This document shows, piece after piece, positions 8,750 through 17,649 of a DNA stretch of 64,000 bases (its first letter is position 1; each line of letters opens with the position of its first letter). The notes under the pieces are model-generated. The model searched no databases. It was not told the origin of the DNA and saw only the letters and a program-made list of their open reading frames with translations. A program made the position numbers and the translations under genes. Location: the NCBI GenBank assembly GCA_905234765.1, contig CAJOIF010000011.1, positions 1-64,000 of the forward strand, read 5' to 3'. This stretch comes from an uncultured Bacteroidales bacterium. GTDB taxonomy: Bacteria > Bacteroidota > Bacteroidia > Bacteroidales > F082.

Positions 8750-11700
8750 ATGAAACGCCTATTTTTACTATTAACCATCATTTTAGCCTTCGGCATTATG
8801 AACGCTCAGGAGACCTTCAGTTTCCGCACCAATCATCCGCAAGGCTTCAGTATTGAAAGCAGCACCACAGAAAGCCTTTCGATACACTATTCCATTTCTG
8901 AAATCGGTATTGCCGATATCGACAACGGCGAGGCAAAAGGGCATGAAATCATACTGAAAGGCAATTTCGGATCCTATGCCGAGGGTCTGCCCAACTTGCC
9001 TTTTGAGAACCGTTACATCGCCGTTCCGAGAGGCGCGAAGGTCAGCGTAAAAGTCAAGGAAAAGGCATCACAAACCTTCAACGGCATCGACCTGCTTCCT
9101 GCGGCAGCGGTACAGCTGGACACCGCCGTGGGGTTGCCCAAGTTGCGGAAAGACATGGACGTTTTCGGCAAGGATGCCAACTTTCCATCTGAGAATGTCG
9201 TCATTGCCCAAACCACCCAAATCCGTGGCTTGGACGTAGTGCTACTCAGCGTGACGCCCTTCCGTTACAACCCCGTGAGGAAGACCTTAGAAGTTATCTA
9301 CGACATGGACATCGAAGTCCGTTTTGAAGGCGGAAACGGCCAATTTGGAGAAGCACGTTACCGTAACCCAGCTTGGGACGACATCCTTCGCGACCTGGTC
9401 ATCAACAGCGACATGCTCCCCGAAGCACATTATTACGAACTTCTCAACGAAGCCATCCAAAATCGCGAGGAAGGATGCGAATATCTCATCATCGCACCTG
9501 ACGATGAAGACATTTTGGCCTACGCCGACACCTTGAGGCAATTCCGCACCAAACAAGGCGTACTTAGCAAAGTGGTTTCAACCACGGAATGTGGCGGCAA
9601 CACCGCCGACCAAATCAAAAGCTACATTCATAATGCCTATGTGCACTGGGCCATTCCCCCAGCGGCCGTGATGATCTTTAGCGCCATAGACACGTTAGAA
9701 GTAGGCAGCAACTTCTATTGGACTTCTTCAGGTATTCCAGGATTCGGACTCCTTTTTAAGGGCTACGACACTGGTACCGTTCTATTAGACTACCATTATA
9801 GTTCCGACAACCCCTACGCCGACATGAATGGCGACAGCATTCCAGATTTGGCACTAAGCCGCCTGCCTGCCATAACCTTGGATGAATACCGCACGCAGGT
9901 GAACAAGCTCATCCAATACGAAACCAACCCTCCCTCCCAATCAAATTATTACGACCGACCCATCGTCACATCCAGCTACGAAAACAACAAATGGTTTCTG
10001 ATCACCTCCCAAAGCGTCAACGGATTCTATCGCAACAAACTTGGCCGACACCCCCATAATTTTTATATGGTATACGCTCAATCCGAACCCATATTCCCCG
10101 ACACGGCTTGGTCAACAGGCTACAATACCGATGCAGTAGTCAACTATTTCGGGCCTAACGGACAAAACTACATTGCTCAGAGTCCTGACACACTCAATGA
10201 TTGGCGCGACCCAATGGATTATTCTTATCTCCTAGAAGCACTCAACCAGAGCTCATTCTTGACTTTGTATCGTGACCATTCCTCTTTTGATTTATGGTGC
10301 AGTCCATGGATGGAATCCAGTGAAATCCAACACTTAACGAACCAAGACCCCACTTTCGTCCTTTCTATTGGTTGCGATGCTGCATTATACTCAAAAGTAT
10401 TTTTCTATGAGTTTTCTGATTCATATTGGTCTATTGGAAAAAATCCCATGATTTACGAGTTCTGCAAAGCCAAAGGCGGTGCCCTTGGAGGCATTGGGGC
10501 GACAACGGTCACCTGTTCGCATTTCAATGACATCCTTACATGGGGTGTCCTCGACAATTTCTGGTCCGACTTTATGCCTGATTTAGGCACGGCGACACAA
10601 CCAGAGTTTACGAGGCCCGCCTATGCCCTTGTCGCAGGCAAGCTGTTTCTCAACCAACATGTCTTCATGCCCAATTGGTGGCCACAAAAAGTCACCACCA
10701 CGATGAACGTATTCCATTATTTGGGAGACACCTATCTCAACCTTTATACCGAAGCGCCGCAACAGATGAACGTTGATGCAGGTCCTTGCACCAACAGCCA
10801 ATCGCAATATACTTTCACTGCGGAAGAAGGAGCTCTGGTTTGCCTGTCACATGGAAACGACATCATCAGATTAGTTCATGCCACTGGACGGCCTCAAAGC
10901 ATTGTTTTGCCAAATCTTCCCATTGGCGACCGCTTTTTCTTCACCGTGACCAAACAAAACAGAATTCGTTTCGAGCAACAAGTCACCGTCATTTCACCCA
11001 GCCAACCCTATGTCTACACAAAAGACTTCATCGTCAATGGCCAATGCAACTCTGGAGAATTGGTTGACTTCGACATTGTCCTGCGCAACAACGGCCAAAT
11101 CACATCGGACAACGGGGAAATCACGCTCGTTTGCGAATCACCTTACGTTGAAATTGTACAAAACTCAGCCAGTTACCAACATATCAGCCCATACGCCAGC
11201 GTCACACTGGAAAGAGCCTTCAGTGTCAGGTTAACGAGCGACATACCCGACCAAGCGATTCTCCATTTCACGATTCGGTTTAACGAAAACGAAAACACGC
11301 ACGAAGACGTTTTCCACATCACCGCCAACGCACCCATTATCCAAATCAGCCCCGAGTTCGCCATAACAACGGAAAACGGAGAGCCTTCCACCCATATCGA
11401 CACAGAAGGCACGAGCACGGTTACCTTCTCGCTCAGCAACATCGGGCACTCAACCACCTGCCCCATCAGTGCCGACTTGGGCATCAAAGCACCTTTTGTC
11501 AGCAGCGAAGCTTCACAATTATTAGAGACGCTCCGTCCCGAAGAAACCACCACTTTTTCCATCGCCCTGAACGCCACGCCAAACGACATCGAAGCAGGAT
11601 GGCTGCAAGCCCAACTTCTCATCCAATATGGTGCATACCAAGCCCGTTTTGACACCATCATGCAGTATGGCGGCATCTTTGAAAACTTCGAAAGCGACAC

Positions 11701-12874
11701 GCTGAACCCATTCTTCAACTGGACCAACAGTGGAAGCCACCCGTGGGAATACTGCACCGACGATGTGTTTGAGGGCGAGCGGTGCTTCATTTCGACCGCC
11801 AATACCGCCACCCATTCACAATTGAGAGCCAAACTGAGGTCACAACTCCTTGAGCACGACGGCAAGATTTCGTTCCATTACAAAACCAGCCCCGACGAGA
11901 CATTGGTGTTTTATTCTAGATCCATCAACGAAAGCACCGAGTTTACAAGCCCTGAATGGCAGTATGGCGAAGTGAGGATTTCTTCTAGAGACATTCAGTT
12001 CATCTGGAATTTTGAAAAGGAAAACGCCGAAAGCCAACAGACCAAAATTGACAACATCTGCTTCCCGCCTAAGCATACCGTCATCGCATACGCCGGCGAC
12101 GACATGATACTCTGCAATGCGACCTCAGTGACGCTTAATGACGCCTACGCATACGACTACCAATCCGTTTTTTGGACTTCCGACAGCGACGGGCAGTTTG
12201 AAGACGAAACAGCCATTAACGCCACCTATCACTTTGGGGAACAAGACATTATCAACGGCAACATTGACTTAACCCTGCACGCCTCCAGCTCAACCGACAC
12301 CATCAGCAGCACGATACAACTCACCCTGCTCAGCGACTTCAGTTGGGCAGGTCGCATCGAAGGCGACAGCATTGTGAACAAATACGAAACCGCGACCAGC
12401 CATTACTCCATTGAGCATCAAGAAGGCATTCGTTACCGCTGGCAAATCGAGCCAGCCGAGGCCGGTTACATTTATGGGCAAGGCAACGCCATCGACATTG
12501 CATGGAACCTGTGCGAAGGCGATGCAGAAGTCACGCTTTCGGTAATAACAGAAAACGGCTGCGATACGGATCCTATCACAAAGACCATCAGCCTCATCGG
12601 AACAAACGTATTTGAACAATCCAAGAGCGATTTCATCGTCTTCCCCAACCCAACTGACGGGAAAGTCAACCTTGTTGTAGGAGAGAATCTACATGGCAAG
12701 GCTATCATTGAAGTATACAACTTATTGGGTGAAAGAGTCCTCGTTCAAGAAGTCAGCCAATTACACCAAGGCACGACCATTTCCATCGACTTGAGCAGAA
12801 TGGCTTCTGGACTGTATATCATCAAGTTAAGTACTGCAAACGGTAGCTGTTCCAAGAAAGTGAGCGTCAGATGA
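8750..12874 (+). CDS. Gingipain-type (C25) cysteine protease with T9SS sorting domain, copy 3
   Basis: A 1374-residue protein. ATG 8750 is preferred over ATG 8729 because of the promoter position and because MKRLFLLLTIILAF aligns with the start of copy 1. Signal peptide to NAQ, then propeptide, then C25 domain with His510 (YRDHS) and Cys542 (LSIGCD), spaced 32 residues as in the other two copies. After the protease come Ig-like regions, a jelly-roll, a PKD-like domain (starting YAGDDMILCNATSV) and a T9SS tail (FVFPNPTDGKVNL). It is predicted to be exported by Sec and then attached to or released from the surface by T9SS. It has its own promoter, unlike copy 2, which suggests that copies 1+2 and copy 3 are two transcription units. 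Confidence 0.87.
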   Translation: MKRLFLLLTIILAFGIMNAQETFSFRTNHPQGFSIESSTTESLSIHYSISEIGIADIDNGEAKGHEIILKGNFGSYAEGLPNLPFENRYIAVPRGAKVSVKVKEKASQTFNGIDLLPAAAVQLDTAVGLPKLRKDMDVFGKDANFPSENVVIAQTTQIRGLDVVLLSVTPFRYNPVRKTLEVIYDMDIEVRFEGGNGQFGEARYRNPAWDDILRDLVINSDMLPEAHYYELLNEAIQNREEGCEYLIIAPDDEDILAYADTLRQFRTKQGVLSKVVSTTECGGNTADQIKSYIHNAYVHWAIPPAAVMIFSAIDTLEVGSNFYWTSSGIPGFGLLFKGYDTGTVLLDYHYSSDNPYADMNGDSIPDLALSRLPAITLDEYRTQVNKLIQYETNPPSQSNYYDRPIVTSSYENNKWFLITSQSVNGFYRNKLGRHPHNFYMVYAQSEPIFPDTAWSTGYNTDAVVNYFGPNGQNYIAQSPDTLNDWRDPMDYSYLLEALNQSSFLTLYRDHSSFDLWCSPWMESSEIQHLTNQDPTFVLSIGCDAALYSKVFFYEFSDSYWSIGKNPMIYEFCKAKGGALGGIGATTVTCSHFNDILTWGVLDNFWSDFMPDLGTATQPEFTRPAYALVAGKLFLNQHVFMPNWWPQKVTTTMNVFHYLGDTYLNLYTEAPQQMNVDAGPCTNSQSQYTFTAEEGALVCLSHGNDIIRLVHATGRPQSIVLPNLPIGDRFFFTVTKQNRIRFEQQVTVISPSQPYVYTKDFIVNGQCNSGELVDFDIVLRNNGQITSDNGEITLVCESPYVEIVQNSASYQHISPYASVTLERAFSVRLTSDIPDQAILHFTIRFNENENTHEDVFHITANAPIIQISPEFAITTENGEPSTHIDTEGTSTVTFSLSNIGHSTTCPISADLGIKAPFVSSEASQLLETLRPEETTTFSIALNATPNDIEAGWLQAQLLIQYGAYQARFDTIMQYGGIFENFESDTLNPFFNWTNSGSHPWEYCTDDVFEGERCFISTANTATHSQLRAKLRSQLLEHDGKISFHYKTSPDETLVFYSRSINESTEFTSPEWQYGEVRISSRDIQFIWNFEKENAESQQTKIDNICFPPKHTVIAYAGDDMILCNATSVTLNDAYAYDYQSVFWTSDSDGQFEDETAINATYHFGEQDIINGNIDLTLHASSSTDTISSTIQLTLLSDFSWAGRIEGDSIVNKYETATSHYSIEHQEGIRYRWQIEPAEAGYIYGQGNAIDIAWNLCEGDAEVTLSVITENGCDTDPITKTISLIGTNVFEQSKSDFIVFPNPTDGKVNLVVGENLHGKAIIEVYNLLGERVLVQEVSQLHQGTTISIDLSRMASGLYIIKLSTANGSCSKKVSVR

Positions 12875-12895
12875 TGAGTGTTTGAAACAAATCAC

Positions 12896-12903
12896 TATTT
12901 TTG
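12896..12903 (+). promoter_or_regulatory. -7 box (TATTTTTG) for fba
   Basis: An exact TAnnTTTG match lies 104 nt upstream of the fba ATG. No TTTG at the ideal distance is visible; one at 12881 is too close. If used, it gives a leader of roughly 100 nt that contains the palindrome at 12915-12971. Confidence 0.5.
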
Positions 12904-12914
12904 CGCTGATATTT

Positions 12915-12971
12915 GCCCCCCCCAGCCCCGTAGGGGCGGTAGGACATTAAGCAGGCGACGTAAGTCCCTGC
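12915..12971. repeat. REP-like palindrome in the fba leader
   Basis: A C-run leads into GCCCC-GTA-GGGGC (12925-12937), followed by a second weaker pair, GCAGG (12951-12955) with CCTGC (12967-12971). It lies between the promoter box and the fba start. The GCCCCGTAGGGGC core resembles short palindromic repeats I associate with Bacteroidota genomes; only one copy is seen here. Confidence 0.5.
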
Positions 12972-13006
12972 GTAAACAAGACATACAATCAACAAACACA
13001 ATCAAT

Positions 13007-14014
13007 ATGGTAAGCTACAAAGAATTAGGGCTCGTGAACACCCGTAAAATGTTCGCCAAAGCGGTCGATGGCGGCTATGCCATCCCAGCTTTCAACTTCA
13101 ACAACATGGAACAGATGCAGGCCATCATCATGGCAGCCGTTGAGACCAAGTCGCCCGTCATCCTGCAAGTGTCGAAAGGCGCGCGCAACTATGCCAACCA
13201 GACGCTGCTGCGCTACATGGCCCAAGGCGCTGTGGAATACGCCAAGGAGCTGGGCTGCGCCCATCCTGAAATCGTCCTCCACCTCGACCACGGCGACAGT
13301 TTCGAGCTCTGCAAGTCGTGCATTGACATGGGCTTCTCGTCCGTGATGATCGACGGCTCCGCCCTGCCCTACGACGAAAATGTGGCTCTCACCCGCAAGG
13401 TTGTGGACTACGCACATCAGTATGATGTGACCGTGGAAGGCGAACTCGGTGTGTTGGCTGGCGTGGAAGACGAAGTGGCCGCCGAAGAAAGCCACTACAC
13501 CAAACCCGAGGAAGTCATCGATTTTGTCACCAAGACCGGCGTGGACAGCCTCGCCATCAGCATCGGTACCTCGCATGGCGCCTATAAGTTCACTCCCGAG
13601 CAGTGCACCGTTGACCCCGCCACGGGTCGCCTCGTGCCGCCTCCCTTGGCTTTCGACGTACTCGAAGCCATCGAGAAGAAACTGCCAGGCTTCCCCATCG
13701 TACTGCACGGCTCATCATCGGTGCCACAAGACGAGGTCGACACCATTAATAAATATGGTGGTGCGCTGAAGGCCGCCGTCGGAATCCCCGAGGAGCAGCT
13801 GCGCAAGGCCGCCAAGAGCGCCGTCTGCAAGATCAACATCGACAGCGACAGCCGCTTGGCCATGACCGCCGCCATCCGCAAGACCTTCGCCGAAAAGCCC
13901 GCCGAATTTGATCCGCGCAAGTACCTCGGCCCTGCCAGAGACAACATGAAGAAGCTTTATGTACATAAAATCATCAATGTCTTGGGTTCGAACGATAAAC
14001 TTGAGAATGCTTAA
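13007..14014 (+). CDS. fba: Class II fructose-1,6-bisphosphate aldolase
   Basis: A 335-residue cytoplasmic enzyme that reversibly cleaves fructose 1,6-bisphosphate to DHAP and glyceraldehyde 3-phosphate, using a divalent metal. Class II hallmarks are visible: the N-terminal AIPAFNFNNMEQMQAI, LHLDHGDSFELCK with the metal-binding His, SVMIDGSALPYDENV, VEGELGVLAGVEDE, and LAISIGTSHGAYKF. The frame is open 43 codons further upstream through the palindromic leader, but that extension is low-complexity and Arg-rich; ATG 13007 gives the usual family N-terminus (MVSYKELGLVNTRKMF) and normal length. It is followed after 3 nt by a small membrane-protein gene, probably in the same transcript. Confidence 0.93.
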   Translation: MVSYKELGLVNTRKMFAKAVDGGYAIPAFNFNNMEQMQAIIMAAVETKSPVILQVSKGARNYANQTLLRYMAQGAVEYAKELGCAHPEIVLHLDHGDSFELCKSCIDMGFSSVMIDGSALPYDENVALTRKVVDYAHQYDVTVEGELGVLAGVEDEVAAEESHYTKPEEVIDFVTKTGVDSLAISIGTSHGAYKFTPEQCTVDPATGRLVPPPLAFDVLEAIEKKLPGFPIVLHGSSSVPQDEVDTINKYGGALKAAVGIPEEQLRKAAKSAVCKINIDSDSRLAMTAAIRKTFAEKPAEFDPRKYLGPARDNMKKLYVHKIINVLGSNDKLENA

Positions 14015-14017
14015 AGC

Positions 14018-14344
14018 ATGAGAAAACTGAAAGACACTCACATCTTCAGCAACGAGGAGGGAGCCATTGCGAAGTTCTTCGTAACTGCGGTTACATACGC
14101 AGCAGCCATATATGCCTCGAACATTCTCACATCGCTAATCGAGAAAGAACCTTTCAAATGGGGAGAAAGCCTTTTGGTGATTTTAATCATTGTTGCTCTA
14201 ATAACAGCGGTTTATTTCATCACGAGATTTCTCGCCTATCGAACCAAAATCTTCCCAAAAACCGAGAACCGTGAAGGCATCCATGGTGTGAGCTTTATCT
14301 TTCTTATGATTCTCGCCATTATTTTGCTTTTGATTTTCGCTTAA
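14018..14344 (+). CDS. Small membrane protein of unknown function
   Basis: A 108-residue protein not assigned to a named family. It has a charged N-terminal stretch (MRKLKDTHIFSNEEGA), three hydrophobic segments (about 20-42, 50-70 and 91-108) and a basic loop (FLAYRTKIFPKTENREG). No signal peptide or catalytic motif is evident. It begins 3 nt after the fba stop and is followed by a strong hairpin terminator, so it is most likely the last gene of the fba transcript. A role in glycolysis is not implied by this arrangement alone. Confidence 0.7.
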   Translation: MRKLKDTHIFSNEEGAIAKFFVTAVTYAAAIYASNILTSLIEKEPFKWGESLLVILIIVALITAVYFITRFLAYRTKIFPKTENREGIHGVSFIFLMILAIILLLIFA

Positions 14345-14373
14345 AGCAAAGCAGTTTTTTCAGACTAAACCGA

Positions 14374-14411
14374 AAAAGTATCGCAAAATGTCTTATTTTT
14401 GCGATACTTTT
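14374..14411 (+). terminator. Perfect 15-bp hairpin terminator overlapping the purB promoter
   Basis: Arms 14374-14388 and 14397-14411 (AAAAGTATCGCAAAA and its complement) are perfectly complementary around an 8-nt loop. The loop and right arm contain TATTTTTG (14394-14401), the -7 box of purB. Confidence 0.82.
14394..14401 (+). promoter_or_regulatory. -7 box (TATTTTTG) for purB
   Basis: An exact TAnnTTTG match embedded in the terminator hairpin, 26 nt upstream of the purB ATG. No clear -33 TTTG is present at the ideal distance. Confidence 0.6.
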
Positions 14412-14427
14412 CATTTAACGACATACC

Positions 14428-15774
14428 ATGAACTTAAATCCCTTAACCGCCATATCGCCCATCGATGGGCGCTACCGTTCCAAGACCGCAGAGTTGGACG
14501 ACTTTTTCAGTGAATTTGCCCTCATCCGCTACCGTGTGATGGTCGAGGTGGAGTATTACATCGCCTTGTGCGAACTGCCCTTGCCCCAACTCGAAGCCTT
14601 CGACGGCGACTACGACGACCTGCGTGCTCTGTACGAGGAGTTCCAACTCGAAGACGCACTGGAAATCAAGGAAATCGAGAAAGAGACCAACCACGACGTG
14701 AAGGCCGTGGAATACTTCCTAAAACGCCGCTTCGACGAGCTCGGCCTGACCGAGTTCAAGGAGTTCCTGCACTTCGGCCTCACCTCGCAGGACATCAACA
14801 ACACTGCCGTGCCGCTCTCGATGATGGAGGCGCACAAACTGCTCATCAAGCCCGCCTTGGAAGACCTCATCGAGAAACTAAATGACATGGCCAAGGAATG
14901 GAAGAACATCCCGATGCTGGCCAAGACCCACGGCCAGCCCGCCAGCCCGACGCACCTAGGCAAGGAGATCTACGTCTTCGTGGAGCGCCTCAACGACCAG
15001 ATGAAGATGTTGAACAGTGTGCCCTTCACGGCCAAGTTCGGCGGCGCCACAGGCAATATGAACGCCCACAAGGTGGCCTACCCCGATATCGACTGGCCGG
15101 CCTTCGCGAAGAAGTTCGTGGAGAAGAGCCTGAAACTCAAGCGTCAGCAGACCACCACGCAGATCGAGCACTACGACTACATGGCCGCCTACTTCGATGC
15201 CCTGCGCCGCGTGAACACCATCCTGATCGACCTCTCGCGCGACATCTGGCTCTACGTCTCGATGGAATACTTCAAACAGAAGATCAAGGCTGGCGAGGTC
15301 GGCTCGTCGGCAATGCCCCACAAGGTGAACCCCATCGACTTCGAGAACGCCGAAGGCAACCTCGGCATGGCCAACGCCGTGCTCACCTTCTTGAGCACCA
15401 AGCTGCCCATCAGCCGCCTGCAACGCGACCTCACCGACTCCACCGTCACCCGCAACATCGGTGTGCCGCTGGCCCACACACTCATCGCCATCAAGTCACT
15501 GATGAAGGGTTTGGACAAACTTTTGCTCAACGAGGACAAGATCCGCCAAGACCTGCAACAGAACTACGCCGTGGTGGCCGAAGCCATCCAGACCATCCTC
15601 CGACGCGAGCAGATTGAAGGCGCCTACGAGCTACTGAAAGGTCTCACCCGCACCAACAAACACATCGACAAGGCCGCCATTGATGAGTTCATCAAGGGTC
15701 TGCCCGTAAGCAAGGAGATCAAGATGGAGTTGGCTGCCATCACGCCGGAGAATTACACGGGGTACAATTTTTAA
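14428..15774 (+). CDS. purB: Adenylosuccinate lyase
   Basis: A 448-residue cytoplasmic enzyme of the fumarase/aspartase superfamily. It releases fumarate from SAICAR and from adenylosuccinate, so it acts twice in purine synthesis. The N-terminus NPLTAISPIDGRYRSK is typical of PurB. FGLTSQDINNTAVPL and KTHGQPASPTHLGKE are conserved active-site regions, and the superfamily signature GSSAMPHKVNPIDFE begins at residue 292, with the catalytic Ser in the mobile loop. Length is normal. It has its own promoter. Other purine genes in the window (PurF-like at 36893, purM at 61427) are unlinked, so no purine operon is seen. Confidence 0.95.
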   Translation: MNLNPLTAISPIDGRYRSKTAELDDFFSEFALIRYRVMVEVEYYIALCELPLPQLEAFDGDYDDLRALYEEFQLEDALEIKEIEKETNHDVKAVEYFLKRRFDELGLTEFKEFLHFGLTSQDINNTAVPLSMMEAHKLLIKPALEDLIEKLNDMAKEWKNIPMLAKTHGQPASPTHLGKEIYVFVERLNDQMKMLNSVPFTAKFGGATGNMNAHKVAYPDIDWPAFAKKFVEKSLKLKRQQTTTQIEHYDYMAAYFDALRRVNTILIDLSRDIWLYVSMEYFKQKIKAGEVGSSAMPHKVNPIDFENAEGNLGMANAVLTFLSTKLPISRLQRDLTDSTVTRNIGVPLAHTLIAIKSLMKGLDKLLLNEDKIRQDLQQNYAVVAEAIQTILRREQIEGAYELLKGLTRTNKHIDKAAIDEFIKGLPVSKEIKMELAAITPENYTGYNF

Positions 15775-15801
15775 AGGTTTTTCGCGTTTGCGAATAGAGC
15801 A

Positions 15802-17646
15802 ATGCCGATGCCTATGGCCAAGAAAAAAAGCTTTTCCCGCGTCCTGAATTACGTCAAGCCCTATTGGGGCAGCATCGTCCTGAATCTGGTCTTCAACCTG
15901 ATGACCATTTTCTTTTCGTTGTTCTCCTTCGCCTTGGTCGGGCCGTTCCTCACCTTATTATTCAAGGAAGGTGCGGTGGAAGTCATGGCCAAGCCCGAGT
16001 TTGCCTTCACGTCAGACTACCTGATGGGTTATCTCAACTGGTTCATGAGCAGCCTCATCGCCGATGGAGGCAAATACCATGCTTTGGTGTTCATGTGTCT
16101 GCTACTGCTGGTGGCCTTCTTCTTCCGCAACCTCGGGCGTTTCTTCGCCTGCTACTTTATGGCCAACGTGCGCGTGGGAGCCGTCCACGACCTGCGCCGC
16201 GACGTTTACAACAAGATCCTCATCCTGCCCCTCTCGTTCTACCACAGCCGGCAGAAAGGCGACACCATCGCGCGCATCACCACTGATGTGCAAGAGGTGG
16301 AAGTCTCGATTTTGAACTACTTGGAGATGCTCATCAAAGACCCGTTGACTATCTTGTTTTTTTTCCTTTTCATGGTAACACTCAGTCCTAAACTCACCCT
16401 TTTCGTACTGATTGTCTTGCCTTTAGCAGGACTCCTTATCGGCAAGGTCGGCAAAATGCTAAAGAAAGAGTCGAAGGAAGGTCAAACCAAGCTAGCAGGC
16501 ATCATCTCCACCGTGGAAGAGACCATCTCGGGTCTGCGTATCATCAAGGCCTTCAACGCCATACGTTATTCAGAAGACAAGTTTGAGGAACAAAACGCCG
16601 ACTATACCAAGGTACTGCGTGGCATCCACCGCAAGCGCGACATGAGTTCCCCAATGAGTGAGTTCCTCTCCTCGGCTGTGGTAATTCTCGTGTTGTGGTT
16701 TGGCGGCAAACTGATCCTTGGTGGTGGCGGCGGTATCGATGCGGGCAGTTTCATCAGTTACATTGTCGTTTTCTCACAGATTATCTCCCCTGCCAAGTCG
16801 TTCTCGCAAGGCTACTACAACGTGCAGAAAGGTATCGCCTCGGCGGAACGTATCTTCGAGATTTTGGATGCAGAAGAAGTGATTACCGAGAAAGAAAATG
16901 CATTGGAAATCAAAGACTTCAGCGACAGCATCGAATACAAGAACGTGCATTTCAGCTATGGCAAAGACGAAGTCCTGAAAGGCATCGACCTAAAGATTCC
17001 GAAAGGTAAGTTCGTCGCTCTCGTCGGTGAGAGTGGCGGCGGCAAATCTACCATGGCCGACCTTTTGCCACGCTTCTATGAAGTCGGAGAAGGCTGTGTC
17101 CGCATCGACGGCCACGACATACGCGACTGCAAAATCGGCGATTTGCGCGGCTTGATGGGTGTGGTGTCGCAAGAGACCATCCTTTTCAACGACACTGTAT
17201 TCAATAATATCGCTTTCGGCATGGAGGATGTCTCGAAAGAGAAGGTCGTCGAAGCGGCCAAGATTGCCAACGCACATGAGTTCATCATGGAACTGGAACA
17301 CGGCTACGACACCCTCATCGGCGACCGTGGCATGAACCTCAGTGGTGGTCAGCGGCAACGTCTGAGCATCGCCCGCGCCGTGCTAAAAAACCCGCCCATA
17401 CTCATTTTGGACGAAGCCACTTCTTCCTTAGACACCGAAAGCGAGCGTCTGGTACAAGATGCCTTGGCCAAGGTGATGAGCCAACGCACTTCCATCGTCA
17501 TTGCCCACCGTTTGTCCACCATCCAATACGCCGACGAAATCGTGGTCCTGCAAAAAGGCCAAATCATCGAGCGTGGCAGGCACGACGACCTCATCGCCCT
17601 TGGCGGCATCTACAAGAAACTCACGGATTTGCAGTCTATTGGATAA
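15802..17646 (+). CDS. MsbA-type ABC exporter, fused permease and ATPase
   Basis: A 614-residue half-transporter. About six membrane segments occupy residues 25-330, with the ABC_membrane motif RVGAVHDLRRDVYNKIL between helices. The nucleotide-binding domain has Walker A GESGGGKS at 409-416, Q-loop VVSQETILF, signature LSGGQRQRLSIARA, Walker B ILILDEATSSLD and switch His in IAHRLST. The family works as homodimers; closest relatives export lipid A, other lipids or drugs, and the substrate cannot be told from sequence. Three in-frame ATGs occur at the start (15802, 15808, 15814); the first is given, but any could be used. It lies 27 nt after purB and ends 3 nt before a convergent gene. Confidence 0.88.
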   Translation: MPMPMAKKKSFSRVLNYVKPYWGSIVLNLVFNLMTIFFSLFSFALVGPFLTLLFKEGAVEVMAKPEFAFTSDYLMGYLNWFMSSLIADGGKYHALVFMCLLLLVAFFFRNLGRFFACYFMANVRVGAVHDLRRDVYNKILILPLSFYHSRQKGDTIARITTDVQEVEVSILNYLEMLIKDPLTILFFFLFMVTLSPKLTLFVLIVLPLAGLLIGKVGKMLKKESKEGQTKLAGIISTVEETISGLRIIKAFNAIRYSEDKFEEQNADYTKVLRGIHRKRDMSSPMSEFLSSAVVILVLWFGGKLILGGGGGIDAGSFISYIVVFSQIISPAKSFSQGYYNVQKGIASAERIFEILDAEEVITEKENALEIKDFSDSIEYKNVHFSYGKDEVLKGIDLKIPKGKFVALVGESGGGKSTMADLLPRFYEVGEGCVRIDGHDIRDCKIGDLRGLMGVVSQETILFNDTVFNNIAFGMEDVSKEKVVEAAKIANAHEFIMELEHGYDTLIGDRGMNLSGGQRQRLSIARAVLKNPPILILDEATSSLDTESERLVQDALAKVMSQRTSIVIAHRLSTIQYADEIVVLQKGQIIERGRHDDLIALGGIYKKLTDLQSIG

Positions 17647-17649
17647 ATC

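Noticed and set aside
11173..11865. Antisense frame of 230 codons opposite C25 copy 3
   Set aside because: A shadow of the protease gene; no start signal or recognisable domain.
12878..13006. N-terminal extension of the aldolase through the palindromic leader
   Set aside because: The Arg- and Pro-rich extension follows the repeat sequence and is absent from the family.
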